A stretch of 64,000 nt of DNA, taken from the NCBI GenBank assembly GCA_016711085.1, contig JADJTR010000004.1, forward strand, positions 310,001-374,000. The letters are read 5' to 3'. The notes under the pieces are model-generated. The model searched no databases. It worked only from the letters and a program-made list of their open reading frames with translations, and had not been told where the DNA came from. Position 1 is the stretch's first letter, and each line of letters opens with the position of its first letter. The position numbers and the translations under genes were made by a program. Origin of the DNA: Phyllobacteriaceae bacterium (GTDB lineage Bacteria; Pseudomonadota; Alphaproteobacteria; Rhizobiales; Rhizobiaceae). Shown piece after piece: positions 1 through 9,282 of the stretch.

Positions 1-2265
1 GGCGCAACCATCGCGGTGTTGTCCGACGGCATCGCCATGCCCGGCGATGGCGAGGCCTGGCAGGCGCTTGCCGCGGCCGGTCCTTCGGCGATGCTCTGGG
101 GCAAGCCCGACCGGCTCGACCGCCTGGCGCTCGTCGGCGCGGAAAACGATGCGGAGGCGTTGACGGTGACAGTCATCCGCCCGGAAACCGACGCCGCGCC
201 ACGACGGGCATCGCTCGGCGCCTATGACGAGAAAGGCCGCCGCATCGCCGATGCTCCCGCCGACTTCGCCGCCGGGGCGACGATGGCGATCGCCGAATTT
301 CGCGCGCCGTTCGAATTGCGCAACGATATCGTCTCGATTTCGGTCGACGGAGAAAAGCACGCCGGCGCGGTGCGCGTGCTCGACGACAGCCAGAAGCGCC
401 GCCGCGTCGGCCTGATCTCCGCCGCCGAGGCCGACCAGGATCAACCGCTGCTGTCGCCGCTTCACTACCTGCGTCGGGCGCTCGAACCCTTTGCCGATCT
501 TGCCGAGTCGGAAACCGCCGACCTGACCGCGTCCCTGCCCGAATTGCTGGAGCGCAAACCGGCGATCATCATGCTGGCCGATATCGGCGTCATTCCCGAA
601 GCATCCCGCGAAAAGCTGAAAAAATGGATGGAGGGCGGCGGCACGCTGGTGCGCTTCGCCGGCCCGCGTCTTGCCGCTGGCGAGGATTCCGATCCGTTGC
701 TTCCCGTTCTCCTGCGCGCCGGCGACCGCACGCTCGGCGGCGCCATGTCGTGGACGGAGCCGCAGACGTTGGCGGAATTCCCGGTCAACGGGCCGTTCTC
801 CGGCCTGACACCGCCGCGCGAGGTCATCGTCAATCGCCAGGTGCTGGCTGAACCCGGACCTGATCTGGCCGAGCGCACCTGGGCCAATCTCGCCGACGGC
901 ACGCCGCTGGTGACCGGCGAGCGGCGCGGCGCGGGCATGCTGGCGCTGTTTCATGTTACGCCCGACGCGACCTGGTCGAACCTGCCGATTTCCGGCTCCT
1001 TCGTCGACATGCTGCGCCGTCTGGTGCAAACGTCGCGCAACCAGGGGCGCTACGACGCCGCCGACGCGGCCTTGGCGACGGCGCTTCCGGCCTTCCGCGT
1101 CGTTTCACCCGACGGCTTGCTCACCGCCCCTCCGCCGGAAGCCGAACCGCTGGCGGCCGGCGTTGCGGCGCACAAGGTGACGCAGCGCAATCCTCCGGGA
1201 CTTTATGGCGGCGCCGAGGGCGCGACCGCGCTCAACCTGCTCGGCTCCGACGCCGCCTTGCGGCCGGCGCAGCGCCCGGACTTGCCCGTCGCCGTCACCG
1301 AAATGACCTATGCCGCCGATTCCTCGGCGGCGCTGAAGGGGCCGTTCATCGCTTTCGCCCTGGCGCTCGCCGCGCTCGACACCATCGCCGTCCTCGCACT
1401 CGCCGGCGCGTTCGCCGGCTGGCGGCGAAACGCGGCGGCCGCAGCGATCGCGGTTTTCGCGGTTTGCGCCGCCATCGCCACCGACGCCCGGGCTTCCGAT
1501 GGGAAGGAAAACGACGACGAGATCGTCGACGCCATCTCGCGCACGCGTCTTGCCTACGTCGTGACCGGCGACCCGTCGATCGACGCCATCAGCCGCGCCG
1601 GACTTACAGGCCTGTCGCAATTCCTCACCGAGAAGACGGCGCTCGAGCCTGCGGAACCGGCCGCCATCGATCCGGCGGTCGACGAATTGTCGCTCTACCC
1701 GCTGGTCTACTGGCCAGTCGACCCGGCGGCGCCTATGCCCTCCGAGGAAGCGATGGCGCGCATCGACGCCTATATGAAGCAGGGCGGTAGCGTCATCTTC
1801 GATACGCGCGACCAGCTGGAAAGCGGATTTTCGGTCGACGGCGTCGCAGGCCCGGCGACCGAGCGCCTGCGCGATATGCTGTCCGGCCTCAACGTGCCGC
1901 CGCTCGAACCGGTGCCGAGCGACCACGTCTTGACCAAGGCCTTCTATCTGCTTGATGAGTTTCCCGGCCTTTATACCGGCGGCGCGCTGTGGGTCGAAGC
2001 CTCGCAGACGGCGGAAACCCATGAGGACCGGCCTGTGCGCACCGGCGACGGCGTCACCCCGATCCTCATCACCGCCAACGATTTCGCCAGCGCCTGGGCC
2101 GTCGACGAGAATGGCGAGCCGCTGCTTCCCACCGCGTCGGGCGACCGCGATCAACGTGAATTCGCGCTGCGCGCCGGCGTCAACATCGTCATGTACACCC
2201 TGACCGGTAACTACAAATCCGACCAGGTGCATGTCCCGGCCCTGCTCGAACGTTTGGGCCAGTGA
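1..2265 (+). CDS. DUF4159 domain-containing membrane protein (5' end outside the window)
   Basis: The reading frame is open from base 1, so the true start lies upstream. The visible 755 or so residues begin in a von Willebrand A-like fold (VLSDGIA strand). They continue through a region with a glutamine-amidotransferase-like fold, one clear hydrophobic membrane segment near residues 440-465, and a C-terminal DUF4159 domain that begins around RTRLAYVVTGD and includes YPLVYWPVDP and GGSVIFDTRDQ. Full-length relatives are about 930 residues with an N-terminal BatA-type membrane domain. In Alphaproteobacteria such genes follow moxR and DUF58 genes and precede a second large membrane protein, as here. 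The role is unproven; envelope integrity or aerotolerance functions have been suggested for the Bat family. The stop is one base before the start of the next gene, so the two are co-translated. Confidence 0.85.
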   Translation, partial: GATIAVLSDGIAMPGDGEAWQALAAAGPSAMLWGKPDRLDRLALVGAENDAEALTVTVIRPETDAAPRRASLGAYDEKGRRIADAPADFAAGATMAIAEFRAPFELRNDIVSISVDGEKHAGAVRVLDDSQKRRRVGLISAAEADQDQPLLSPLHYLRRALEPFADLAESETADLTASLPELLERKPAIIMLADIGVIPEASREKLKKWMEGGGTLVRFAGPRLAAGEDSDPLLPVLLRAGDRTLGGAMSWTEPQTLAEFPVNGPFSGLTPPREVIVNRQVLAEPGPDLAERTWANLADGTPLVTGERRGAGMLALFHVTPDATWSNLPISGSFVDMLRRLVQTSRNQGRYDAADAALATALPAFRVVSPDGLLTAPPPEAEPLAAGVAAHKVTQRNPPGLYGGAEGATALNLLGSDAALRPAQRPDLPVAVTEMTYAADSSAALKGPFIAFALALAALDTIAVLALAGAFAGWRRNAAAAAIAVFAVCAAIATDARASDGKENDDEIVDAISRTRLAYVVTGDPSIDAISRAGLTGLSQFLTEKTALEPAEPAAIDPAVDELSLYPLVYWPVDPAAPMPSEEAMARIDAYMKQGGSVIFDTRDQLESGFSVDGVAGPATERLRDMLSGLNVPPLEPVPSDHVLTKAFYLLDEFPGLYTGGALWVEASQTAETHEDRPVRTGDGVTPILITANDFASAWAVDENGEPLLPTASGDRDQREFALRAGVNIVMYTLTGNYKSDQVHVPALLERLGQ

Positions 2266-2266
2266 C

Positions 2267-4330
2267 ATGGATTCCCTGTCCCTCGCCTTCGAACCGCTCA
2301 TTCCCTGGATCGCCATTGCCGCGATCGCTACGCCGGTGTTCGCATTGTCCGCTTTCGCTTTCTGGCGGACGCGCCGCGGCACGGCAATGCGTCTTGGCGC
2401 GCTCGGCTTGCTGGCGCTGGCGCTCGCCAACCCGGTGGCGACGTCGGAAGAACGCGAAGCGCTGAAAAGCGTCGTCGCACTCATCGTCGACCGCAGCCGG
2501 AGCCAGGATTTCGGCGACCGCAAATCAGCGACCGATGCGGCGCTCGCCGAACTGAAAACGCGCTTCGCCCGCCTGCCCCAGTTCGAATTGCGCATTGCCG
2601 ACGCTGACCAGTCCGCCGGCGTCGACGACGGCGCCGACACGCGGTTGTTTTCCACCGTCGACGCACTGCTCGCCGACGTGCCGCCTTCGCGCGTCGGCGG
2701 CGCCATCCTGCTGACCGACGGCCAGGTTCATGACGTCCCGTCCAAGCCGGACGGCGTCGCCGGCGGCGCTCCGGTTCATGCCCTCGTCACCGGCAAGGAC
2801 GGCGAACGCGACCGGCGCATCCGTTTCGAAAAGGCGCCGCGCTTCGGCATTGTCGGCAAGCCGCTCGACATGAGTTTCCGCGTTCTCGACGAAGGCGCGG
2901 CCGGCCAGCGCGTCGCCGTGCAGGCGCTGATCAACGGCGTGCCGGCGGGCACGCAAACGGCTCTCGTCGGCGAGGAAACGACAATCGCCATCACGCCGCC
3001 CGCCGCCGGCGGCGCCGTGGTCGAACTGAGCGTCGAGCCGGTGGAGGGCGAGGTGACGACCGCCAACAACCGAGCCATCGCCCTCGTCGACGGCATTCGC
3101 GAGAATCTGCGTGTTCTTCTGGTTTCCGGCGAACCGCATGCCGGCGAACGCACCTGGCGCAACCTGTTGAAATCCGACGCCGCCGTCGATCTCGTCCATT
3201 TCACCATCCTGCGCCCGCCGGAGAAGCAGGACGGTACGCCGATCAGCGAATTGTCGCTCATCGCCTTCCCGACGAAGGAATTGTTCGTCGACAAGATCGA
3301 CGAATTCGACCTCATCATCTTCGACCGCTACCAGCACCGCGACGTGCTGCCGGTGCTCTATTACGACAACATCGCCCAGTATGTTGAGAATGGCGGCGCG
3401 CTGCTGGTCGCGGCCGGTCCGGAATACTCCGGCGATGTCTCCATCGCACGCCCGCCGCTTTTGCCCGCCCTGCCGGCGATGCCGAACGGCGACGTCCTGG
3501 AAGAGGCGTTTTATCCGCGCCTCACCGATCTCGGCCAGCGCCATCCGGTGACGCGCGGCCTCGAAGGCTCGGCCGTGGAGCCGCCGCGCTGGAGCCGCTG
3601 GTTCCGCCAGATCGGCGTCGACAAGCCAGAAGGCGACGTGGTGATGAAGGGCGTCGGCGATGCCCCGCTGCTCGTCCTCGACCGCAAGGGCAAGGGCCGC
3701 GTCGGCATGCTGCTTTCCGATCAGGGCTGGCTGTGGGCGCGCGGTTTCGAGGGCGGCGGCCCGCATGTGCAGCTCTACCGCCGCATGGCCCACTGGCTGA
3801 TGCAGGAGCCCGAACTCGAGGAAGAGAGGCTGACCGCCGCCGGTCGCGGCATGAGGCTGGAGGTTACGCGCCAGACCATGGCGGAAAAGGCCGATCCGGC
3901 GCGCGTCATCCTGCCTTCGGGCAAAACCGTCGATGTGCCGCTCGCGCCTGCCGGCTCCGGCCTGTTCAAGGGCGCGCTCGACGCGAGCGAGATCGGCCTG
4001 CACCAGATCGGCAATGGCGATTTGTTCACGCTTGCCCATGTCGGCCCGGTCAACGCGCCGGAATTCGCCGACGCGACCTCGACGCTCGACCGCATCGAAC
4101 CCTTCGCCAAGGCGACCGGCGGCGGCGCACGCCGCCTCGCCGCCGGCCTGCCCAACATCGTGCCGGTGCGCGCCGGCGCGATCGCCGTCGGACGCGACTG
4201 GATTGGCCTGCGCGTAACCGGCGACACTGTGCTGAAATCGGTCGACCGGCTGCCCTTGTTCGGCGGACTGCTTGGCCTTGCCCTGTTGGTCTTCGCCCTC
4301 GGCGCGATGTGGTGGCGCGAGGGGCGCTGA
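2267..4330 (+). CDS. Large membrane protein with glutamine-amidotransferase-like region
   Basis: I chose the ATG at 2267, one base after the upstream stop, rather than an earlier in-frame codon inside the previous gene. The protein is 687 residues. It has two N-terminal hydrophobic segments (about residues 8-28 and 35-58), a long periplasmic part with a vWA-like stretch (IVDRSRSQDF) and a class I glutamine-amidotransferase-like region around residues 280-400 (strand-rich, with VENGGALLVAAGPEY), and one C-terminal membrane helix before the terminal WWREGR. This is the usual partner of the DUF4159 protein in alphaproteobacterial moxR-type operons. I see no catalytic triad that would make it an active amidotransferase, so a structural or ligand-binding role is more likely. 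Function unknown. Confidence 0.8.
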   Translation: MDSLSLAFEPLIPWIAIAAIATPVFALSAFAFWRTRRGTAMRLGALGLLALALANPVATSEEREALKSVVALIVDRSRSQDFGDRKSATDAALAELKTRFARLPQFELRIADADQSAGVDDGADTRLFSTVDALLADVPPSRVGGAILLTDGQVHDVPSKPDGVAGGAPVHALVTGKDGERDRRIRFEKAPRFGIVGKPLDMSFRVLDEGAAGQRVAVQALINGVPAGTQTALVGEETTIAITPPAAGGAVVELSVEPVEGEVTTANNRAIALVDGIRENLRVLLVSGEPHAGERTWRNLLKSDAAVDLVHFTILRPPEKQDGTPISELSLIAFPTKELFVDKIDEFDLIIFDRYQHRDVLPVLYYDNIAQYVENGGALLVAAGPEYSGDVSIARPPLLPALPAMPNGDVLEEAFYPRLTDLGQRHPVTRGLEGSAVEPPRWSRWFRQIGVDKPEGDVVMKGVGDAPLLVLDRKGKGRVGMLLSDQGWLWARGFEGGGPHVQLYRRMAHWLMQEPELEEERLTAAGRGMRLEVTRQTMAEKADPARVILPSGKTVDVPLAPAGSGLFKGALDASEIGLHQIGNGDLFTLAHVGPVNAPEFADATSTLDRIEPFAKATGGGARRLAAGLPNIVPVRAGAIAVGRDWIGLRVTGDTVLKSVDRLPLFGGLLGLALLVFALGAMWWREGR

Positions 4331-4369
4331 AACATTGTCAATGCCGCGCCCGCCCGGTATTCTCCATCC

Positions 4370-4582
4370 ATGACCAAAATCGAAAAGCTGGAAATGCAGG
4401 TTGCGGCGCTCGACGCGGAAGAACTACGCGCTTTCGGCGAGTGGTTTGACGAATTGCGCGCAAGCATGTGGGACCGGCAGATCGAAGCCGATTCCATCGC
4501 CGGCAAGCACGACGCGCTCGCCGCCAGGGTATTGGCGGAATTCGACGCCGGCATGGCTGCGCCGCTCAATCGCAAACGATGA
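4370..4582 (+). CDS. Putative antitoxin of a RelE/ParE-type module
   Basis: A 70-residue acidic helical protein rich in Glu, Ala and Leu with no recognised DNA-binding motif. It ends in an ATGA overlap with the next gene, whose product looks like a RelE/ParE-superfamily toxin. The small size, the acidic character, the order antitoxin then toxin, and the 4-nt overlap together support an antitoxin role. I cannot place it in a named antitoxin family from sequence alone. Confidence 0.6.
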   Translation: MTKIEKLEMQVAALDAEELRAFGEWFDELRASMWDRQIEADSIAGKHDALAARVLAEFDAGMAAPLNRKR

Positions 4583-4833
4583 AGCACCACGCCCTTCCGT
4601 CGTTCTGGAAAGGCTACAGGCAGTTGGATGCATCCCTTCAGGCCCTTGCCGACAAGCAATTCGATCTGCTCGAAAACGATCCGCGCCATCCTTCCCTGCA
4701 TTTCAAACCGGTTGGAAAATTCTGGTCGGCGCGGATCGATCGTAGCCACCGATGTCTGGCGGTCCGAAAGGGCGACGATATCGTCTGGTTCTGGATCGGC
4801 GGCCACGCACAATACGAAAAACTGATCAAGTAG
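4579..4833 (+). CDS. RelE/ParE-superfamily toxin-like protein
   Basis: An 84-residue basic protein starting at the ATG that overlaps the stop of the upstream acidic gene. It has the compact helix-helix-sheet pattern of ParE/RelE-like toxins: two N-terminal helices (FWKGYRQLDASLQALADKQF), an HPSLHFKP segment, then strands KFWSARIDRSHRCLAVRKG and DDIVWFWIGGHAQYEKLI. The pattern 'phe-x-Pro-[lys/val]-Gly-x-phe-Trp-Ser-x-Arg' followed by Arg-Ala-Leu/Val and a final aromatic-Gly-x-His-x-x-Tyr is common in small toxins of this superfamily. Target (mRNA on the ribosome or gyrase) cannot be told. A longer in-frame start inside the antitoxin gene exists but is less likely. Confidence 0.65.
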   Translation: MKHHALPSFWKGYRQLDASLQALADKQFDLLENDPRHPSLHFKPVGKFWSARIDRSHRCLAVRKGDDIVWFWIGGHAQYEKLIK

Positions 4834-4834
4834 G

Positions 4835-5347
4835 TTATCGGGACGTCTGCCGGGCGTGGATCACCTCGCCAGCGAGCACCTCCGCCCCGCCTTCGGCCAA
4901 TTCGCACACCAGCAGCCGCTCCGGATCGACCGGGCGCGGCAGGGTCAACCGGCCGCGCGGGACCTTCCTGAAGCCCAACGGACCGTAATAGGGCTCGTCG
5001 CCGACCAGCAGCACCGCCGGCGCGCCGGCGGCCCGCGCCGCGTCGAGCGCGATGCCAACCAGTTTTCGGCCGTGGCCCTGGCTCTTGTGATCGGGCCTCA
5101 CCGCCAGCGGCCCGAGCAGCAGCGCCCGCCCCTTTCCCGCCACGACCGGCGTCTGGCGCACCGAGGCGATCACCTCGCCGTCCTGCAGCGCGACGAAGGA
5201 GAATGCCGCATCGTGGCCGCCCGCCTCACGGATCTTGTAGGCCGCGCGGGCGAAGCGTCCCGGCCCGAAGGCTTCCTCGTTGATGGCTTCGATGGCGGCG
5301 TCGTGTTCGGGCGCTTCGGGCGCGTAGGTGACAAGCGAGGCGGACAT
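4835..5347 (-). CDS. GNAT family N-acetyltransferase
   Basis: A 170-residue acetyltransferase of the GNAT fold. The acetyl-CoA motif A is visible as LLLGPLAVRPDHKSQGHGRK, with the Q-G-x-G-R/K pyrophosphate-binding loop, followed by a helix of alanines (LVGIALDAARAAGAPAVLLV) and the motif B region GDEPYYGPLGFRKV. This arrangement resembles the YhbS-like subgroup of predicted small-molecule acetyltransferases. The substrate is unknown. It is convergent with the toxin gene, the two stop codons lying next to each other, so it is not part of that module. Confidence 0.85.
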   Translation of the reverse strand: MSASLVTYAPEAPEHDAAIEAINEEAFGPGRFARAAYKIREAGGHDAAFSFVALQDGEVIASVRQTPVVAGKGRALLLGPLAVRPDHKSQGHGRKLVGIALDAARAAGAPAVLLVGDEPYYGPLGFRKVPRGRLTLPRPVDPERLLVCELAEGGAEVLAGEVIHARQTSR

Positions 5348-5517
5348 GGCGTGCGTCCTTGGGAAATTGCTGCGACGGAGGCGCCTTAAGAAGCGCGGCT
5401 GATCCGCCCTTTCTTCAGGCGGCGGTCCCTCAGCGTCGTCGGCAGGCGATGCGCACGGCTCTTCAATCTCCTCGCTGCACGCCCGCTAGCATTGCGGCGA
5501 GCGCCTGTAAACCGCGC

Positions 5518-6015
5518 TCACCAAAAAGGCGATGGCGCCGTCCCCTCGAGCGCTTCGCGCAAACGGCGGCGCGCGCCGGGGGACAGGTTCTCCGGCAGGG
5601 CGTCAAGCGGGAAAAACCGCGCTTCGGCGATTTCATGGTCCGGCGCGCGCGGCGCAGTCTGGCGAAACCGGGTCAGCAGGAAAACCGCCACATGGTCGCG
5701 CCGGCTGGCATGGCGATTGAAATGCACCGACAGCAAGCGCGCCGGCTCGCTCGCCGCGATATTGGCCTCCTCGGCCAATTCCTTGGTCACCGCGTCGGCC
5801 AGCGTTTCGCCGATCTCGACGCCGCCGCCAGGCAATTGCCAGCCCGGAACATAGGTGTGGCGCACCAGCAGCACACTCCGCTTCTCTTCGTCGAGGACGA
5901 TGATTCGCACGCCGAGCGTCATTGGCCGCCGGAGCAGGAACCACCAGTGAAAAAGCCGGCCGCGCAGGCGGCTCAGCCGCGTCTTGCCGAATGTCCCGGC
6001 GCATTCCTCCGTCAT
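5518..6015 (-). CDS. Nudix hydrolase
   Basis: The Nudix box is intact: GGGVEIGETLADAVTKELAEE fits G-x5-E-x7-R-E-[U]-x-E-E-x-G-U with Lys in place of the usual Arg. The protein would hydrolyse a nucleoside diphosphate linked to another moiety. I chose the ATG at 6015 (165 residues), because starts farther upstream run into the divergent neighbour's promoter space and add a non-conserved tail. An N-terminal FHWWFLLRRPMTLGVRIIVLD stretch leads into the beta-strand of the fold, a pattern seen in alphaproteobacterial Nudix proteins that act on polyprenyl or sugar phosphates, but the substrate cannot be read from sequence. Confidence 0.85.
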   Translation of the reverse strand: MTEECAGTFGKTRLSRLRGRLFHWWFLLRRPMTLGVRIIVLDEEKRSVLLVRHTYVPGWQLPGGGVEIGETLADAVTKELAEEANIAASEPARLLSVHFNRHASRRDHVAVFLLTRFRQTAPRAPDHEIAEARFFPLDALPENLSPGARRRLREALEGTAPSPFW

Positions 6016-6082
6016 GGCGATTTGTTCCGCTTGCCGCCGGTTTGCCATACCGGAACGCTGCCAATCGCGATAGAAAAACCCG

Positions 6083-6991
6083 ATGTTCCGACTCGCCCAC
6101 ATTTCCGATCCCCATCTCGGGCCGCTGCCCGAGCCGACCTATCGAGAACTCGCCTCCAAGCGCATCACCGGCTATGTCAATTGGCGGCGCAACCGCATGC
6201 GCCATCACCGCGAAGGCGTCGTCGACGCGGTCACCGCCGCCATCAAGACCGAAGCGCCCGACCATCTCGCCATCACCGGCGATCTCGTCAATCTCGCCCT
6301 CGACGCCGAAATTCACAAGGCGCGCCAATGGCTCGACGATCTGGGCGAACCGGAAGGCATTTCCGTCGTACCCGGCAACCACGACGCCTATGTGCCGGGC
6401 GCGCTGGATGAAGCCTGCCGCGCCTGGGCGCCCTACATGTGCGGCGACGACATGCGCCACCCGGTCGATCGCGACGCCTTTCCCTACATGCGCCGGCGCG
6501 GCCCGGTTTGCCTGATCGGCGTCTCTTCGGCGCGGGCGACTGCGCCATTCATGGCCAACGGGTTCTTCCGCGCCGATCAGGCCAAACGCCTCGCCGCCTT
6601 GCTCAGGAGCGCCGGCGAGGACGGGTGTTACCGAGTGGTGATGATCCATCATCCCCCGTTGCGCGGCATCGATCCCGTCGGCCGCTTGTTCGGCATCCGC
6701 CTGTTCCAATCGGTCATCCGCGACAACGGCGCCGAACTGGTGCTGCACGGCCACACGCATCTGCCTTCGCTCGGCTGGATCGCTGGCCATGATGCGCCGA
6801 CGCCGGTAGTCGGAGTCGCCGCGACGGGCCAGTCGCCCGGCGGACGCCGCCCGGCGGCCGGCTTCAACCTGTTCGAGATCGTCAGACGCAAAGGCGAATG
6901 GAAAACGACGCTGGAGCGTCACTCCGTCGCCGGCCATGTCGCCGGCACCGAGCGTGTTTCGGTGGAAATGCTCGATCCTGCTCGCGCCTAG
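6083..6991 (+). CDS. Metallophosphoesterase (calcineurin-like)
   Basis: A 302-residue calcineurin-like phosphoesterase. All metal-binding motifs are present: ISDPHLG near residue 8 (D-x-H), GDLVN, GNHDAY (G-N-H-D/E), MIHHPPL and the C-terminal GHTHLP (G-H-x-H). This set is typical of cytosolic cyclic-nucleotide or phosphodiester hydrolases with two metal ions; the natural substrate is unknown. It is divergent from the Nudix gene and its stop overlaps by 4 nt the stop of the minus-strand gene that follows, so its 3' end is tightly packed. Confidence 0.85.
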   Translation: MFRLAHISDPHLGPLPEPTYRELASKRITGYVNWRRNRMRHHREGVVDAVTAAIKTEAPDHLAITGDLVNLALDAEIHKARQWLDDLGEPEGISVVPGNHDAYVPGALDEACRAWAPYMCGDDMRHPVDRDAFPYMRRRGPVCLIGVSSARATAPFMANGFFRADQAKRLAALLRSAGEDGCYRVVMIHHPPLRGIDPVGRLFGIRLFQSVIRDNGAELVLHGHTHLPSLGWIAGHDAPTPVVGVAATGQSPGGRRPAAGFNLFEIVRRKGEWKTTLERHSVAGHVAGTERVSVEMLDPARA

Positions 6992-7572
6992 AAAGGCCAG
7001 CCCAGCGCCGCGAGCTTTTCGCGATAGACATAGGCGAGCGCGGCAATGGCGGCGAATGCTCCAGCCAAAAGATAGGCCCCGGCGACTGCAAGCTCCCGGC
7101 CATTGCGCCCGGCTGCCGCCTCTTCGACGAAGCCGTCCTTCATCACCGGCTGCGGCGCGCCGGCGACCAGCCGTTCACGCTCGACCATCCGCTCCGCGAC
7201 GTAGCGTGTCACCGCTTCGGCCGCCTGGCGGATGTCGTGGGTTTCGACGAGAACGACCCGCCCGAGCCGCGTGTCGCGCACGAAGCGATAGGCGCGGCGG
7301 TCCCGCCCCATCGCCACATGCGCCGTGGCGTCGATCCAAAGGCGCGGCTGAAGTCCGGAAGAAATGGCGAAATCGAACAGGGGATCATCGGCGGGAACGC
7401 CGGCGAACACGTCTTCCAGCTCGGCCGCCAGCAATTCCAGCCGCGTCCGGCTGGCTTCGCGCATGTCGACAACGACGTCGTCGCGGTCGGCGGCGGCGTT
7501 CTTGACCTGCCGGATCGCATCCGACAGGCGGCGCGACCGAGTCAGCAGGCTGTTGTCCAGGGCTTCGTTCAT
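6988..7572 (-). CDS. Conserved hypothetical protein with C-terminal membrane helix
   Basis: I chose the ATG at 7572 (194 residues), which is preceded by a GGGAG ribosome-binding site, over the ATG at 7620. The N-terminal half looks helical and charged; the middle contains a compact domain (PRLWIDATAHVAMGRDRRAYRFV, strand-rich, then RVVLVETHD), and residues about 165-185 form a single membrane helix (LAVAGAYLLAGAFAAIAALAYV) followed by a short basic tail. It therefore looks like a tail-anchored inner-membrane protein. I do not recognise the family. It is encoded just downstream of the L,D-transpeptidase on the same strand (75 nt gap), which suggests an envelope role but does not prove one. Confidence 0.6.
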   Translation of the reverse strand: MNEALDNSLLTRSRRLSDAIRQVKNAAADRDDVVVDMREASRTRLELLAAELEDVFAGVPADDPLFDFAISSGLQPRLWIDATAHVAMGRDRRAYRFVRDTRLGRVVLVETHDIRQAAEAVTRYVAERMVERERLVAGAPQPVMKDGFVEEAAAGRNGRELAVAGAYLLAGAFAAIAALAYVYREKLAALGWPF

Positions 7573-7646
7573 GTTCAGCGGCTCCCGCCGGAAGGTTAAT
7601 GGTTCATTAACACCATTCACCTGCCCCGACGCAAGTTTTCAGGCTG

Positions 7647-9272
7647 TTACACGCCGCCGAACAGGATGCCCGAAACAAGTTTGTCGCGGCCGTAAATATC
7701 CGGAAAGAAGCTCGGCGCGCCGTCATCGCCGATCCAGGTGGTGAAATAGGCGAGGTGGACCGGCACCTTGGTCTTCAGATTGACCGCCTTGGTCTTGCCC
7801 GCCTCGACCAGCCCCTTGATCTGCGATGCATTGAGCGCGCCGTCGGGGCTGAACAATTTGTTGGCGAATTCCAGCGGCTTGTCGACGCGAATGCAGCCAT
7901 GGGAAAAGGCCCTGCCCGTTTCGGCGAACAACTGCCGCGACGGCGTGTCGTGGAGATAGATGTTGAACGAATTCGGGAACATGAACTTGACCACGCCCAA
8001 CGCGTTTTTCGGTCCCGCTTTCTGCACGATCTTGTAGGGGAAGCTCTTGCCCGAAACGGCGTCCCAGTTGACGCTGTAGGGATCGATGACCGGCGCGCCG
8101 GCGCCCCAGCCGCCATAGAGGACGTAGTCGTTCCGGCCGAGATAGCCGGGATCCTTCTTCAATTTCGGCAGCATCTCGTTGACGGCGATCGCCGGCGTCA
8201 CCGTCCAGGTCGGATTGAACTCGGCATAGGAGATCTGGTGGGAAAACATCGGCGTCTGGTGATACGGCTTGCCGACGATGACGCGGCGGCGATCAACCGT
8301 CTTGCCGCCGGCGACCAGAAACAACTCGAAACCCGGCTGATTGACCAGCACATGGCGCTGGCCGAGGCTCGAAGGCAACCAGCGCCAGCGTTCCATGTTG
8401 ACAATGATCTGCCGCACGCGCGCGTCGGCCGAAACGTTCATCGCCTCGATCGTGCCCTTGCCGGCGACGCCGTCGGCGTCAAGGCCATGACGTTGCTGGA
8501 AATGCTTCACCACCGCGACAAGTCCGGAATCGTAGCTCAAACCGCCGTCGATGGCCGAATACCCGCGCGCCTTGAGATTGGCGCGCATGGCCTTGACGCG
8601 CGCATCGGACATGCCCGGTTTCAGCGTCGGCCCGGCGGGAATTTTCGGCCAGCCCCCGCGTTCGGCAAGCGTCCGATAGCCCGCCAGCATCTGGCGCAGC
8701 TGATAATATTGCGGATGCGAGGGCCGCAGGCGCTTCAGGGCCGCGTCGACGCCCTTGTCGCGCACGGCAGGCAGCCAGACCGCCGGATCGACGGTCTTGC
8801 GGGCGATGACGATGTTCGACGCGCCGATCGACGGCGAGGCGCGCCCGCCATGGAGATCGCGGGCAAAGCGCAGGAAAGCCGCGCTCATGGCGCGCTCGAA
8901 ACCTTCGACATCGTCGGCACCGTTCAGGCGCCCCGGCTCGCGCAGGCTGTCGGACAGGTAATCGTCGGGCGAAAGACCATCGGCTTCCGCCCGGTCGATG
9001 GCGTCGACCAATTCGGCGGCGCGCGGCCCGGGCCGTCCGCTTACCGTCCATACAGGCCCGCCGGTATCCTTGGCGTAGAAATTCGCGGTCGGATTGAGGT
9101 CGACTACCGCGCCTCGCCAATTCAGCGCCTGCGGTTCGCCGGCGCTCAGCGCCTGCGCCGAAACGGCCGGGCAGCCAAGCAGCGCCGCCGCGAGCATTAA
9201 TACCATGATCCGCCAGCGCATCGGCGTCGCCTCCCGCATCGCGTTGTTGCCCGCGTCTGATTCGTCGCTCAC
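7647..9272 (-). CDS. L,D-transpeptidase of the YcbB (LdtD) type
   Basis: A periplasmic peptidoglycan cross-linking enzyme of about 540 residues. It has an N-terminal signal peptide (hydrophobic IMVLMLAAALLGCPAVSAQA), a long scaffold region, a peptidoglycan-binding domain 1 around residues 214-280 (MSDARVKAMRANLKARGY ... GVAGKGTIEAMNV) and a C-terminal YkuD domain. The catalytic motif is intact: the His of IYLHDTPS and S-H-G-C-I-R with the nucleophilic Cys near residue 461. Such enzymes make 3-3 cross-links between diaminopimelate residues and, in Hyphomicrobiales, may also attach outer-membrane proteins to the wall. In-frame starts at 9239 and 9221 would shorten the N-terminus and give a more standard signal peptide. 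Confidence 0.9.
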   Translation of the reverse strand: MSDESDAGNNAMREATPMRWRIMVLMLAAALLGCPAVSAQALSAGEPQALNWRGAVVDLNPTANFYAKDTGGPVWTVSGRPGPRAAELVDAIDRAEADGLSPDDYLSDSLREPGRLNGADDVEGFERAMSAAFLRFARDLHGGRASPSIGASNIVIARKTVDPAVWLPAVRDKGVDAALKRLRPSHPQYYQLRQMLAGYRTLAERGGWPKIPAGPTLKPGMSDARVKAMRANLKARGYSAIDGGLSYDSGLVAVVKHFQQRHGLDADGVAGKGTIEAMNVSADARVRQIIVNMERWRWLPSSLGQRHVLVNQPGFELFLVAGGKTVDRRRVIVGKPYHQTPMFSHQISYAEFNPTWTVTPAIAVNEMLPKLKKDPGYLGRNDYVLYGGWGAGAPVIDPYSVNWDAVSGKSFPYKIVQKAGPKNALGVVKFMFPNSFNIYLHDTPSRQLFAETGRAFSHGCIRVDKPLEFANKLFSPDGALNASQIKGLVEAGKTKAVNLKTKVPVHLAYFTTWIGDDGAPSFFPDIYGRDKLVSGILFGGV

Positions 9273-9282
9273 TTTAGCGGCA

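Noticed and set aside
1105..2706. 533-codon minus-strand ORF opposite the DUF4159 gene
   Set aside because: It lies antisense to a well-conserved gene and its composition (Arg, Gly, Ala rich) is that of a GC-driven shadow frame. No family resemblance.
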